The notes beneath the pieces were generated by a model, which saw nothing but the letters and a program-made list of their open reading frames with translations, did not search any database and had not been told where the DNA came from. From Myxococcaceae bacterium (lineage in GTDB: Bacteria > Myxococcota > Myxococcia > Myxococcales > Myxococcaceae): a stretch of 64,000 bases of DNA. The stretch's first letter is position 1, and every line of letters begins with the position of its first letter. The translations under genes and the position numbers were made by a program. This document shows positions 9,676 through 18,140 of this stretch, in pieces. The stretch spans positions 124,001 to 188,000 of the forward strand of contig JAEUJQ010000083.1 of the NCBI GenBank assembly GCA_016793095.1, written 5' to 3'.

Positions 9676-11349
9676 ATGCTCCCAGGTCTGGTGCCGGTGC
9701 GCGTCGGGGTGATCATCGCGGTGGGGCTCACGCTCGCCGCGTGCCGCGACTCGGCCTTCAAGGCCGCCGCGAAGCGCGACTCGGTGACGGACTGGAAGGC
9801 CTTCCTCACGCAGCACCCGCAGGACGACAACGTGGACGCCGCGAGGGCCAGGCTCGCCGAGCTCGAGTTCGACGAGGCGAAGCGGGCGCACACCCTCATC
9901 GGGTACAAGCGCTTCCTCGAGCAGTACCCCGACGCTGCCCAGGCGAGAGCGGCGCAGGCCCTGCTCGAGACGATGCGCTTCAACGCGGCGAAGGAGAAGG
10001 GCACGGCGCCGGCGCTGCGCCAGTTCGTGCGGGAACACCCTGACGGCTCCCACCGCGATGAGGCCGACGCGCTGCTCAAGGTGCTCGAGCTGAAGGAGGT
10101 CGCCTCGCTCGACGAGGCCGCCACGCTGTCGCGCATCGCGGCGCAGAACCCCGACGATCCGCGGGCCGCAGAGGTCTCGAGTCGCCTCGACGAGGTCGCC
10201 TGGGCGCGCGCCACTTCACCGGCCGGCTGGCTCGCGTACCTGACCGACTTCCCCGCTGGGGCTCATCGTGACGAGGCGCGCACCAGGCTGCTCTCGGTGC
10301 AGCTCGAGGCCTTGCTCGTGTCAGGGCTGGTGAACGAGGCCGAGGCGCTGGCGAAGAAGAGCCCGCTGGCGAAGGGCGTCGCGGCCCTGCCTGCGCGGCT
10401 CGCGAAGGCGAAGGCCCTCGCGGCGCTCGAGACGTCGAAGGACGAGCAGCTCAAGAAGAGCCTGCCCGGCTTCAGCCGCCGCGCCCTCCCCGACGTCATC
10501 AAGTCGTTGCAGGCGCCCGATGCGATGGATCGCTGGCAGGCGGCGGAGGAGCTGGGGCAGTTCGTCACCGTGCAGACGATCGACCCGCTGCTCGATCAGC
10601 TGCGCGTCGCCCGGAACCCGCTCATCCGCGAGGCGGCGTTCGCGAGCTTGCGGCAGGTGTTGCGTGCGCTGCCGAGAGACGTGGCCGAGTACGAGGTCGC
10701 GACCCGGCTCGACGCGCTGTCGGCGACGGCGTCCGACGCCGTGCTCTTCCTCACCCGCGCGGTGCTGCTCGATCTGAGCGGGCAGCTCGAGAAGGCCGCG
10801 CTCGAGTACCAGCGCGCGTGGGATCCCCAGAGCCCTGACCCGGTGGTGCTCTCGCGGTGGATGGCGATCCGCGCGGAGCGCCGGCAGTTCTTCGCCGGGG
10901 CCGTCACGGCCCGTCAGCTCGCGGTGTGGGCGAAGGAGGCGGCAGCGGCCAGCTTCACCCCCACGCCGCCCACCGCCGGGTCGCTCGCCCGCGAGCTCTG
11001 CGCCGCGGCCGTTCAGGCCAGGGCCGCCCACGACTTCATCGCCGCGGCCCGCCGCGAGAAGACCGAGTTCCCCGACGATCTCGAGGCCTTCGAGGTGCGC
11101 GCGACCGAGGCCGTGAAGCTGACCCAGGCGAAGCTGCGCGACGCCGAGCTCATGCTGCTCGAGCAGGACGCGCGCGCCCGCACCTGCGGGAACGCCGACG
11201 TGACGGAGCGGGTGCGCGCAGGTGAGGAAGAGCGGCTGAAGGTGCTGGGGGGGCTCCGCCAGAAGCCGCCGAAGGATCTCCCCCTCTTGCTCGAGCTGGT
11301 CCGGCTCCGCGATCCTTCGCCGAGGGTTCGGGACGCGGCGGCTCCTTAG
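9676..11349 (+). CDS. Lipoprotein with TPR/HEAT-like repeats
   Basis: 557 residues from ATG 9676. A signal peptide ends in the lipobox LTLAAC. The rest is helical: short TPR-like units (AFLTQHPQDDNVDAARARLA, YKRFLEQYPDAAQARAA) followed by a HEAT-like segment (RWQAAEELGQFVTVQTIDPLL ... IREAAFASLRQVL). No catalytic motif is seen; an envelope assembly or scaffold role is inferred. TACGAG at 9660-9665 is a -10-like hexamer 10 bases before the start. Confidence 0.8.
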   Translation: MLPGLVPVRVGVIIAVGLTLAACRDSAFKAAAKRDSVTDWKAFLTQHPQDDNVDAARARLAELEFDEAKRAHTLIGYKRFLEQYPDAAQARAAQALLETMRFNAAKEKGTAPALRQFVREHPDGSHRDEADALLKVLELKEVASLDEAATLSRIAAQNPDDPRAAEVSSRLDEVAWARATSPAGWLAYLTDFPAGAHRDEARTRLLSVQLEALLVSGLVNEAEALAKKSPLAKGVAALPARLAKAKALAALETSKDEQLKKSLPGFSRRALPDVIKSLQAPDAMDRWQAAEELGQFVTVQTIDPLLDQLRVARNPLIREAAFASLRQVLRALPRDVAEYEVATRLDALSATASDAVLFLTRAVLLDLSGQLEKAALEYQRAWDPQSPDPVVLSRWMAIRAERRQFFAGAVTARQLAVWAKEAAAASFTPTPPTAGSLARELCAAAVQARAAHDFIAAARREKTEFPDDLEAFEVRATEAVKLTQAKLRDAELMLLEQDARARTCGNADVTERVRAGEEERLKVLGGLRQKPPKDLPLLLELVRLRDPSPRVRDAAAP

Positions 11350-11396
11350 ATCGCCTGGCTTCGCGGCGCGTTGAAGGTCGGACCTGAGGAGACACC

Positions 11397-11897
11397 ATGG
11401 CCCTGACCGTCCGAATCGCGAGCCCGTGCAGCGAGCCGTGGGAGTCGATGACCGGCGACGAGCGCACCCGCTTCTGCGCGAAGTGTCAGCTGTCCGTGCA
11501 CAACGTGAAGGAGCTGACCGAGGCCGAGACGCTGGCGTTGCTGCAGCGGGCGACGGGCCGCGTCTGTGGGCGCATCTTCCAGCGCGCCGATGGCACGGTG
11601 CTGACGAAGGACTGCCCCGTGGGCGTGGCCACCGTGCGCCGCAGGTTCGCGTTGTCGCTGGTGGCGGTGGCGGCCTTCGTCGTCGCGCTCGTGGGGGTGG
11701 TGGCCGGCGCGGCCCGTCAGCGCTCCGACGGGACGATGACGTTCCGCGAAGGGCTGCGGACCCGCTTCACGGACGTCAAGGAGCGCCTTCGCGACTCCGT
11801 CGTCTTCGGGCCGATCATCGAGCGGCTCGATCCTCAGCCGCACGTCCTCGCGGGCGAGATGGTGGCGGTGCCGCCCAGCACCACCGGCGCTCCGTGA
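11397..11897 (+). CDS. Cys-rich membrane protein of a conserved myxobacterial family
   Basis: 166 residues. The N-terminal domain has ordered Cys pairs: PCSEPWESMTGDERTRFC, AKCQLSVHNVKELTEAE, then VCGRIFQRADGTVLTKDCP. This pattern recurs in small uncharacterised proteins of many bacteria and probably binds metal. One transmembrane helix (FALSLVAVAAFVVALVGVVAGA) lies at about 82-103. GAGGAG 6 bases before the ATG is a good ribosome site. Function unknown. Confidence 0.8.
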   Translation: MALTVRIASPCSEPWESMTGDERTRFCAKCQLSVHNVKELTEAETLALLQRATGRVCGRIFQRADGTVLTKDCPVGVATVRRRFALSLVAVAAFVVALVGVVAGAARQRSDGTMTFREGLRTRFTDVKERLRDSVVFGPIIERLDPQPHVLAGEMVAVPPSTTGAP

Positions 11898-11982
11898 CTC
11901 GCTGCGAGCCAGGCGCGGACGCGGACGTCGGGGTGTGAGCGCGAGCGCGCCCGTCGGTGGGCGAGCGCGAGGCAGGCGCGGC

Positions 11983-13218
11983 TCAGTGCGCGAGCAGCCA
12001 CTTCACCGCGAGCACGCTGGCGATGACGCCCATCAGATCCGCGGCCAGGCCCGCAGGGACGGCGTGGCGTGCGCGGCTGATGCCGATGCTGCCGAAGTAC
12101 ACCGCCAGCACGTAGAAGGTCGTCTCCATCGAGCCGTTGAGCGTGCTGGCGAGCTGGCCGATGTACGTGTCGGGTCCGTGCGCGCTGATGAGATCGCCGG
12201 TGAGCGCGAAGGCCCCCGAGCCAGAGAGCGGACGGATGAGGGCCAACGGGAGGACCTCGGCGGGCATGCCCAGCGGCGCGGTGTAAGCGCCCAGGAAGCC
12301 GGTGATCGCCTCGAGCCCGCCGCTCTTCCGAAGCATGCCGACGGCGGTGAGGATCGCGACCAGCGAGGGGATGATGCCGACCGCCAGCATGAAGCCCTCG
12401 CGCGCGCCGGCGACGAACGTCTCGTACAGCTTCACCTTCCTCACGACGCCGACGGTCAGCATCGAGAGGATCAGCGCCGGCAGGATCCACGCGCTCGCCG
12501 CCTCCCCCAGGCGGTACACGGCGTACACCATCGCGCCGATGGCCCCGACGAAGAGCGCGAGCGGCACCAGCTCGCCGGGCGCGCTCTTCTCTCGTCGAGC
12601 CTTGATCGCCTCGTCCGCGAGCCGCTGTGACTCGGGGCCACGGAACAGCGGCAGCCGCGACAGCAGCACGGCGACGATCACCGCGGTGACGGTCGAGCAC
12701 GTGGTGGCGAGCAGGGTGGTGGGGAAGATCGCCGCGGGGTCGGCGGAGCCCTTGAGCGCCCGCAGACCGATCACCCCCGTCGGGAGCAGCGACACGCCGC
12801 TCGTGTTGATCGCGAGGAAGAGCACCATCGCGTTGGTCGCGGTGCCCTTCTCGGTGTTCAGGGTGTCGAGCTCCTTCATGGCCTTGAGCCCGAAGGGCGT
12901 GGCCGCGTTCCCCAGCCCGAGCGCGTTCGCGGCGATGTTCATCACCATCGCGCCCATGGCCGGGTGCTCGGGCGGCACGTCTGGGAACAGGCGCACCATG
13001 ATCGGCCGGATCAGCCGCGCCGCCACCTTCAACCCACCAGCCTCTTCGACGATCTTCATCAGGCCCAGGAAGAGCGAGATCGCCCCGACCAGCCCGATGG
13101 CGAGCTCGACCGCGGACTTCGCGCTGTCCATCGCGGCCTTGCCGACCTCGCCGGGCGTGCCGAAGAACGCCGCCGAGAGGCAGGCCAGCAGCACCAGTCC
13201 GTAGAAGACGACGTTCAT
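11983..13218 (-). CDS. SpmA-SpmB fusion (nucleoside-recognition/Gate domain membrane protein)
   Basis: 411 residues with about ten hydrophobic segments. The N-terminal half resembles SpmA (IGLVGAISLFLGLMKIVEEAG ... NALGLGNAATPFGLKAM) and the C-terminal half SpmB (VRKVKLYETFVAGAREG ... LALIRPLSGSGAFALTGD). Each half carries one nucleoside-recognition (Gate) domain. In Bacillus the two are separate spore-maturation genes needed for core dehydration; single-chain fusions occur in many non-sporulating bacteria, so substrate and role are unproven. The gene is divergent from the Hsp70 gene. Confidence 0.88.
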   Translation of the reverse strand: MNVVFYGLVLLACLSAAFFGTPGEVGKAAMDSAKSAVELAIGLVGAISLFLGLMKIVEEAGGLKVAARLIRPIMVRLFPDVPPEHPAMGAMVMNIAANALGLGNAATPFGLKAMKELDTLNTEKGTATNAMVLFLAINTSGVSLLPTGVIGLRALKGSADPAAIFPTTLLATTCSTVTAVIVAVLLSRLPLFRGPESQRLADEAIKARREKSAPGELVPLALFVGAIGAMVYAVYRLGEAASAWILPALILSMLTVGVVRKVKLYETFVAGAREGFMLAVGIIPSLVAILTAVGMLRKSGGLEAITGFLGAYTAPLGMPAEVLPLALIRPLSGSGAFALTGDLISAHGPDTYIGQLASTLNGSMETTFYVLAVYFGSIGISRARHAVPAGLAADLMGVIASVLAVKWLLAH

Positions 13219-13334
13219 GTTCGTGGGCTTCCCTCGCGCCCCATGTAGCCCATCGGCCCGGGGAATGGTCGCCGACCGCTCCGCCTGATTTCGCGAAGTC
13301 TGGCGAGAGGGCTCGTGCTACGACCCCGGTCCTC

Positions 13335-14945
13335 ATGGCGGAGAAGGGCCGCATCGTCGGCATCGACCTCGGCACCACCAACACGCTGGTGGCGTCGGTG
13401 AAGAACCGCGTGCCGCGCATCGTGCCCACCGATAAGGGCACCCTCATTCTCCCGTCAGTCGTCTCGCTCTCTCCCCGCGGAGACATCGTCGTCGGCGGCG
13501 TCGCGCGGGATCAGATCGTCACCAACCCGAAGAACACGATCTACGGCGCCAAGCGCCTCATCGGGCGCAAGTACGACTCCCGCGTGGTTCAGGCGCTCAA
13601 GAGCTACTACTCGTACGAGATCGTTCCAGGCGAGGAGGGAGACGCGGCGGTGTCTCTGGGCGGGCGCGTCTATTCGCTGCCCGAGATCTCGGCGATGGTG
13701 CTCGGGCAGGTGAAGACGATCGCCGAGCAGTTCCTGCAAGGGCCGATTGCCGAGGCGGTGATCACCGTGCCCGCCTACTACACGGACAATCAGCGGCAGG
13801 CCGTGAAGCACGCAGGTCACCTCGCGGGCCTCACCGTGAAGCGCATCGTGAACGAGCCGACCGCGGCGGCGCTCGCCTACGGCTTCAACCGTGGGCTCGA
13901 CCAGCGCATCCTCGTCTACGATCTCGGCGGTGGCACCTTCGACGTCTCGGTGCTCGAGGTTCGGAACAACGTCTTCGAGGTGGTGGCGACGGGCGGCGAC
14001 ACGTTCCTCGGCGGCATCGACTTCGACAACCGCATCATCGACTTCGTCTGCGAGGCGTTCCTCAAGGAGACGAAGGTCGATCTCGTGAAGAGCCCGATCG
14101 CCATGCAGCGGGTGAAGAACGCGTCAGAGGCGGCGAAGATCGATCTGTCGCTGATGCAGAACGTCACCATCGAGCTGCCCTACGTCGAGGAGAGGAAGGG
14201 CAAGCCGCTCGATCTCAAGGTGCCGTTGTCGCGCGAGCAGCTCAACTCGCTCACGCGAGATCTCGTCGATCGCACCTTCGAGATCTGCGACGACGTGCTG
14301 ACGGAGAAGGGCATCACGCGATCGTCGATCGACGAGGTGATCCTCGTTGGCGGGCAGAGCCGCATGCCCCTGGTGCAGCAGCGCATTCAGGAGCACTTCG
14401 GCAAGCCGGCTCGCAAGGGCGTGCACCCGGACGAGTGCGTGGCGCTGGGCGCGGCCCTGCTGGGCGAGTCGATGGACTCGATCGACTCGGTGACGCTGCT
14501 CGACGCGGTGTCGATGCCCATCGGCTACGGGCTGCCCACGGGCCGCTTCCGGAAGATCATCGACAAGAACCACCGGGTGCCGCTGGTGAAGAGCTTCCGC
14601 GTGCCGCCACCTCAGAAGCCCGGCGCGCCGTTCATCGAGATCGACATCTTCCAGGGCGACAGCGAGTTCATCGTCGACAACGAGTACCTCGGCACGGTGA
14701 AGCTGCCTGCGGCGAACACCGGCAAGCGCATCGACTTCCGGGTGGACGAGGAGTGCCTGCTTCACGTGTTCCTCGAAGACGCCGGTGAGCCCAGAGAGGT
14801 CAAGCTGGCGACCCGCGACACGCCCGAGGTGCTGAAGAAGGCGCTCGCCGAGGCGGCCGAGAAGCGCTCGCACCAGGAGGAGCGGGACGCGGCGGAGAAG
14901 GGTGGGCTGTTCTCCACCATCAAGCGGATGCTGGGGGGCAGCTGA
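13335..14945 (+). CDS. Hsp70-family chaperone, short DnaK-like
   Basis: 536 residues, about 100 shorter than classical DnaK. The ATPase domain is complete: VGIDLGTTNTLVASV at residues 8-22, the phosphate-2 motif VYDLGGGTFDVSVLEV, and the adenosine motif VILVGGQSRMPLVQQRI. The substrate-binding beta domain is shortened and the helical lid is reduced to a charged tail. It is probably a specialised Hsp70 for a particular client rather than the housekeeping DnaK. Its TGA overlaps the ATG of the next gene (TGATG), so the two are translationally coupled. Confidence 0.92.
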   Translation: MAEKGRIVGIDLGTTNTLVASVKNRVPRIVPTDKGTLILPSVVSLSPRGDIVVGGVARDQIVTNPKNTIYGAKRLIGRKYDSRVVQALKSYYSYEIVPGEEGDAAVSLGGRVYSLPEISAMVLGQVKTIAEQFLQGPIAEAVITVPAYYTDNQRQAVKHAGHLAGLTVKRIVNEPTAAALAYGFNRGLDQRILVYDLGGGTFDVSVLEVRNNVFEVVATGGDTFLGGIDFDNRIIDFVCEAFLKETKVDLVKSPIAMQRVKNASEAAKIDLSLMQNVTIELPYVEERKGKPLDLKVPLSREQLNSLTRDLVDRTFEICDDVLTEKGITRSSIDEVILVGGQSRMPLVQQRIQEHFGKPARKGVHPDECVALGAALLGESMDSIDSVTLLDAVSMPIGYGLPTGRFRKIIDKNHRVPLVKSFRVPPPQKPGAPFIEIDIFQGDSEFIVDNEYLGTVKLPAANTGKRIDFRVDEECLLHVFLEDAGEPREVKLATRDTPEVLKKALAEAAEKRSHQEERDAAEKGGLFSTIKRMLGGS

Positions 14946-15346
14946 TGCCGGTGCTGTTGACCGAGGCCTTCATCAGCCACGCCCTCGAGCTGCTCAACGC
15001 CGACGAGGGGCTTCCAGCAGCCGCCGAGGGGTGGTCGGGAGACTTCGGGATCACCATCGTCCGGACGACGGGCGTGCTGTGTGTGCACCTCAAGGCCCCG
15101 GTGGAGGGCCGCTTCGCCCCGCCGGCGTTCGTCACCCCCGACGCCCTGGCGGACGCCGGCGTGGCCTACGAGGCGAGGGCGGACGAGGCCACGTTCCGCG
15201 GGCTCATCGACGGGGGGCTGGATCCCATCGCCGCCATCGTGCAGAAGCGGCTCCAGGTGCGCGGCGATCTGCAGCCGATCCTCGCCCGCCTCAATCACCG
15301 TGGGCTCGCCGAGCGTTGGCTCGAGAAGCTCCGCACGGGGGGATGA
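14945..15346 (+). CDS. Small SCP2-like protein coupled to Hsp70
   Basis: 133 residues; the start overlaps the Hsp70 stop by one base. The sequence (VHLKAPVEGRFAP ... GLIDGGLDPIAAIVQKRLQV) resembles the sterol-carrier-protein-2 fold, in which a dimer or lipid-binding strand is followed by a DPxxAxxxxxLxxxGD segment (here VRGDLQPILARL). This is a pattern match only. Tight coupling suggests a client or partner of the neighbouring Hsp70. Confidence 0.65.
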   Translation: MPVLLTEAFISHALELLNADEGLPAAAEGWSGDFGITIVRTTGVLCVHLKAPVEGRFAPPAFVTPDALADAGVAYEARADEATFRGLIDGGLDPIAAIVQKRLQVRGDLQPILARLNHRGLAERWLEKLRTGG

Positions 15347-15347
15347 C

Positions 15348-15617
15348 ATGGGACTGCGCAAGCAACTCAAGGAGAAGGCACTGGGGCTGTCGGCGAAGGC
15401 GATGGAGCGCCTCTTCGCGGACGAGAAGCGGGCGCAGAAGATCGCCGAGACCATCGGCAGCGTGCAGCGCACCAAGGCCACCCTCGACAAGACGCAGGAC
15501 GTGGTGATGCACCAGCTGAACTTCGCCACGCGCAGCGACTTCCGGGATCTCGGCCGGTCGATCTCGTCGTTGAAGAAGCGCCTTCGAGCGCTCGACGAGA
15601 AGCTCGGGCGCGGCTGA
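15348..15617 (+). CDS. Small helical coiled-coil protein
   Basis: 89 residues from ATG 15348, preceded by a GGGGGG ribosome-binding run, one base after the previous stop. The chain is entirely helical and charged: KQLKEKALGLSAKAMERLF, then a C-terminal coiled-coil with heptads (LGRSISSLKKRLRALDEKL). No domain is recognised. Third gene of the Hsp70 operon and probably part of the same complex. Confidence 0.75.
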   Translation: MGLRKQLKEKALGLSAKAMERLFADEKRAQKIAETIGSVQRTKATLDKTQDVVMHQLNFATRSDFRDLGRSISSLKKRLRALDEKLGRG

Positions 15618-15676
15618 GCAGCGTCAGGCTTCGTGGAGGCGGCCCGTCGGCCCCTGCGACGGCCGCCGCATCGTCG

Positions 15677-15706
15677 TTGACAGGCCAGATTCACCGTGGC
15701 ACGTAG
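15677..15706 (+). promoter_or_regulatory. Candidate promoter of tRNA-Val
   Basis: A perfect -35 hexamer TTGACA at 15677-15682 is followed after 17-18 bases by a weak -10 (CACGTA/ACGTAG) around 15700-15706. That spacing places transcription start about 12 bases before the tRNA 5' end. The weak -10 limits confidence. Confidence 0.4.
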
Positions 15707-15723
15707 CGCCACCCTTGCAGCAC

Positions 15724-15795
15724 GGGCACATAGCTCAGCGGTAGAGCACCGCCTTCACACGGCGGGGGTCCCAGGTTCGAAACCTGGTGTGCCCA
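15724..15795 (+). tRNA. tRNA-Val(CAC)
   Basis: 72 nt. Acceptor GGGCACA pairs with TGTGCCC, discriminator A; D stem GCTC/GAGC; anticodon stem CCGCC/GGCGG with loop TTCACAC (anticodon CAC); T stem CCAGG/CCTGG with loop TTCGAAA. CCA is not encoded. The 3' half from 15750 lies within the prophage attachment repeat: after integration the intact tRNA is left here and only its 3' half at the far end. Confidence 0.95.
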
Positions 15796-15806
15796 CAACG
15801 GAAACC
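15750..15806. repeat. attL: 57-bp prophage attachment core
   Basis: These 57 bases are identical to 52315-52371. The core starts in the anticodon stem of tRNA-Val, covers the anticodon and T arms and acceptor 3' strand, and extends 11 bases past the tRNA. Flanks differ on both sides, which fixes the limits. Confidence 0.95.
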
Positions 15807-15831
15807 CACGGAAACCCCGTGGGTTTTCGTC
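15805..15831 (+). terminator. Rho-independent terminator supplied by the phage
   Basis: Stem CCCACGG/CCGTGGG (7 bp) with loop AAACC, followed by TTTTCGTCTTT. It lies just downstream of the reconstituted tRNA-Val and replaces the host terminator that integration displaced to 52370-52397. Confidence 0.75.
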
Positions 15832-15867
15832 TTTCTGGCGCCCTGCGTCATCCATGCCTGTCACCTC

Positions 15868-15929
15868 CTTGGACCTACTTTGGACCTGAAACGGTGTGAG
15901 ACGGTGTGAAGCGGTGTGAAGCGGTGGAA
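15868..15929. repeat. Left copy of integrase arm-type repeat
   Basis: Contains two TTGGACCT units followed by four tandem CGGTGTGA-like units about 10 bases apart. It matches 52181-52246 in the same orientation at about 57 of 66 positions. It overlaps the 3' end of the integrase gene. In the circular phage the two copies would flank attP, the layout expected for integrase arm-binding sites. Confidence 0.6.
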
Positions 15930-17155
15930 TCGGAGTAGGCCCGGTCGAGCGCGAGGCGCAGGTCCTCGTTCGACAGGTGGCCGTAGATGTCGTTCGTCGT
16001 CCTGATGCTCGCGTGCCGCACGACGCGGGCGACGTGAGCGAGGGGCACCCCGGCCTTCAGCAGGTTCGTCGCGCAGCTGTGGCGGAGGTCGTGGAACCGG
16101 ATGCGGGGCGGCACCGCGCGCACCCACAGCTTCGTGTGGTGGCGGCTGCAGCGCACGTCGCGGGGCTCGGTCTGCTGCACCTGGCGGACGAGGGGGCGGC
16201 CCTGCGCCTTGCACCGCCGGCACCAGAGCTCCCAGTGGTCGACGATGCCGACCGCCGCGCAGACGGTGCGCAGCACGAGGTGCGGGTCGGACTCGCGGGT
16301 GCGTGGCTTGCCCCTCGAGTCGGGGAAGAGCCAGGGCCCGCGGCGCCGAGCTGCGCGCTCGAGGTAGGGCACGAGGACGTCGGGCACGGGAAGCTCGTCG
16401 ATGCGGCCCGTCTTCGTCCCGGCCCGCTGGTACGACGAGGCGACCCGCAGCGTCCTCCTCCGAGCGTCCCAGTCGCCCTTCCTGAGCCCGAGAATCTCCC
16501 CCTTCCGGAGGCCGAGGTAGGCGGCGACGGCCATGACGCCGCGCCACGAGTCCCAGTGGAGGGCCGCGCGCTTGTCGGTGGCCTCGTACGCCAGCACCCG
16601 CTGAATCTCCTCGGGCGACAGGACGCGCAGCACCTTCCGCTCGACGCGCCGGCGGCGGGTGAGGGCGACCGGGTTGGCCGCGCCCCAGCGCCGCGGTGGC
16701 CGGCTCGCGGCAGCGAAGGCGGCGTGGAGCGACGTGCGCAGCCGGTTGATGGAGCCGGGCGCGAGGCCCTTCGCGGTCGGCCCCTCGTCGGGGCGGTCCT
16801 TCTCGAGCTGCTCGAGCCGGCGCTCGATGAAGTCGGCCGTCACCAGCGCGAGGGGCGTGCGGCCCAGCTCGGTGTGCTTGAGGTGCTTCTCGAGGCGCAT
16901 CCGCTCCATGGCGCGCGACGCCGGCGGGCACCGCTCCTCGAGCCACCAGTCGAGGAGCGACCAGAACGAGTCCCGGACGATGACGGGCGGGGCCTCGAGG
17001 CCGAGCCGCACCCGCGACGTCTGGGCCTCGAGCTCGGCGAGCAGCGCGAGGGCCTCACGGCGGCTCGTCGCCCGGGTGGCCTTGCGTCTGGGCACGCCGG
17101 CGGCGTCCGTCCAGGTGACGTACCAGCGCCGACCGCGTTGAAGGACGTGCCCCAC
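15875..17155 (-). CDS. Tyrosine integrase with zinc-finger-like insert
   Basis: 426 residues from GTG 17155, which directly follows the excisionase stop (TGAGTG). It recombines phage attP with tRNA-Val attB. Catalytic residues: R217 (GLRKGE), H355 and R358 (HDLRHS), H381, and the nucleophile Y391 (NDIYGHL). The N-terminal arm-binding domain covers about residues 1-65 and the SAM-like core-binding domain about 65-165. Between box I and box II, residues 312-340 add C312-x2-C315 ... C336-x2-H339/H340, a probable zinc knuckle not found in most integrases. The last 20 residues are encoded by the arm-type repeat. Confidence 0.95.
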   Translation of the reverse strand: MGHVLQRGRRWYVTWTDAAGVPRRKATRATSRREALALLAELEAQTSRVRLGLEAPPVIVRDSFWSLLDWWLEERCPPASRAMERMRLEKHLKHTELGRTPLALVTADFIERRLEQLEKDRPDEGPTAKGLAPGSINRLRTSLHAAFAAASRPPRRWGAANPVALTRRRRVERKVLRVLSPEEIQRVLAYEATDKRAALHWDSWRGVMAVAAYLGLRKGEILGLRKGDWDARRRTLRVASSYQRAGTKTGRIDELPVPDVLVPYLERAARRRGPWLFPDSRGKPRTRESDPHLVLRTVCAAVGIVDHWELWCRRCKAQGRPLVRQVQQTEPRDVRCSRHHTKLWVRAVPPRIRFHDLRHSCATNLLKAGVPLAHVARVVRHASIRTTNDIYGHLSNEDLRLALDRAYSDSTASHRFTPSHTVSGPK

Positions 17156-17371
17156 TCAGCGCCCCCTCAGGTTGAGGCCCATGACGGTCGGCCTCGGCGT
17201 CTGCGCGTCCAGCCAGCGGCGCAGCGCGAGCTCGTCGAACCGCAGCGCCCGGCCCAGCTTCACCGTCGGCAGCACGCCCCGGGCCGCCGCCTGGTACACC
17301 CACGACGGCGACATGCGCAGGAACGCGGCGGCCTCTTGCGCGGTCCACAGCTTCGCGGTCGACGTCGTCAC
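17156..17371 (-). CDS. Helix-turn-helix excisionase-like protein
   Basis: 71 residues from GTG 17371, chosen because GGGGGTG lies 5 bases upstream; longer in-frame starts lack a ribosome site. The core LWTAQEAAAFLRMSPSWVYQ ... GVLPTVKLGRALRFDELALRRWL is the MerR/AlpA-type winged helix (HTH_17) used by phage excisionases. It ends immediately before the integrase start, so the two are coupled. It would direct excision with the integrase. Confidence 0.8.
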   Translation of the reverse strand: MTTSTAKLWTAQEAAAFLRMSPSWVYQAAARGVLPTVKLGRALRFDELALRRWLDAQTPRPTVMGLNLRGR

Positions 17372-17627
17372 CGAACACCCCCATCGCCGCGCGCACGACG
17401 CGCAGCACTTCGCCTGGCCCTGCTGCACACGGAAACCGCCACTCGAGTCGCACCGCCCACCCCTCGCGTGACGGAGCGACACCAGCGCCGCTCCGGCGAC
17501 GGCTCGCCAGCCGTGAGGGAAGTAGTAGCACGCGCCACTGACACTGAACGCGCGTGCAGTGGAAGGGCGCGAAATCGCTCTGGAGGCTGCAAATCGGGCA
17601 TCGGCGCGTTCCCCTCTCCGTCGGTAA

Positions 17628-17927
17628 CTACTGCTTCGTGAGGAGCTGCTCGCGGAGCTTCTCGAGGTTCCGCGCGGCCAGCTTCTTCACGTACTCGACC
17701 CGCTGGGTCTTGTCGGTCGGGATGCTCCCGTTATCGGCGAGCCAGGCGCCGACGTACGCCTCGATCGCTTCGCTCACGAGGTCCGAGAACGACTTCTTCG
17801 TCTCTCCTCCCATCGCGAGGAACGCGGCGGTCTCCACCGCCTGAATCTCAGTGAGCAGCTCGACGAGGTGAACAGGCACAGAGATTCCGTTCAGCTTCTT
17901 CCTCGGCCCCACGCGCTGGTTCGCCAT
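17628..17927 (-). CDS. Small protein, possible ribbon-helix-helix regulator
   Basis: 99 residues from ATG 17927, with GGGAG 6 bases upstream (two further in-frame ATGs lack a ribosome site). The sequence KLNGISVPVHLVELLTEIQ ... SFSDLVSEAIEAYVGAWL looks like a beta strand plus two helices, as in ribbon-helix-helix DNA-binding proteins, with a charged C-terminal helix. The gene is the leftward member of a divergent pair at the accessory-region boundary. Its role is inferred from this setting only. Confidence 0.6.
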   Translation of the reverse strand: MANQRVGPRKKLNGISVPVHLVELLTEIQAVETAAFLAMGGETKKSFSDLVSEAIEAYVGAWLADNGSIPTDKTQRVEYVKKLAARNLEKLREQLLTKQ

Positions 17928-17985
17928 CGGTCTCCCGATGGTGGACCTACTCAACGAACCGCTTTCGCTCAACGCCATGTCGAAC

Positions 17986-18015
17986 ATCATGCGCCCAAAG
18001 GAATGCCACAATCAA
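17986..18015 (-). promoter_or_regulatory. Candidate leftward promoter
   Basis: On the minus strand TTGATT (18015-18010) is followed after 18 bases by CATGAT (17991-17986), upstream of the gene starting at 17927. Both hexamers match consensus at 4 of 6 positions. Confidence 0.3.
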
Positions 18016-18019
18016 TCCC

Positions 18020-18048
18020 TTGCAGTCAACTGAAAAGCGTTCTATATC
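18020..18048 (+). promoter_or_regulatory. Candidate rightward promoter
   Basis: TTGCAG (18020-18025), 17-base spacer, TATATC (18043-18048), in the most AT-rich patch of the left end. It faces the gene at 18141 and is almost back-to-back with the leftward candidate, a typical divergent control region. Confidence 0.35.
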
Positions 18049-18140
18049 GCATCCTGCGGGCGGGCGGTCGGTGAGTGGCGAGTCGCGGCGCTTCGGCGCG
18101 GCGAAGCACGCGGTGAGACCTGCAGCACGAGGGGTGGGCC

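Noticed and set aside
15977-17641. Long plus-strand frame opposite the integrase
   Set aside because: Composition is Arg/Ala/Pro-rich without domains, while the minus strand has a complete integrase with all catalytic residues.
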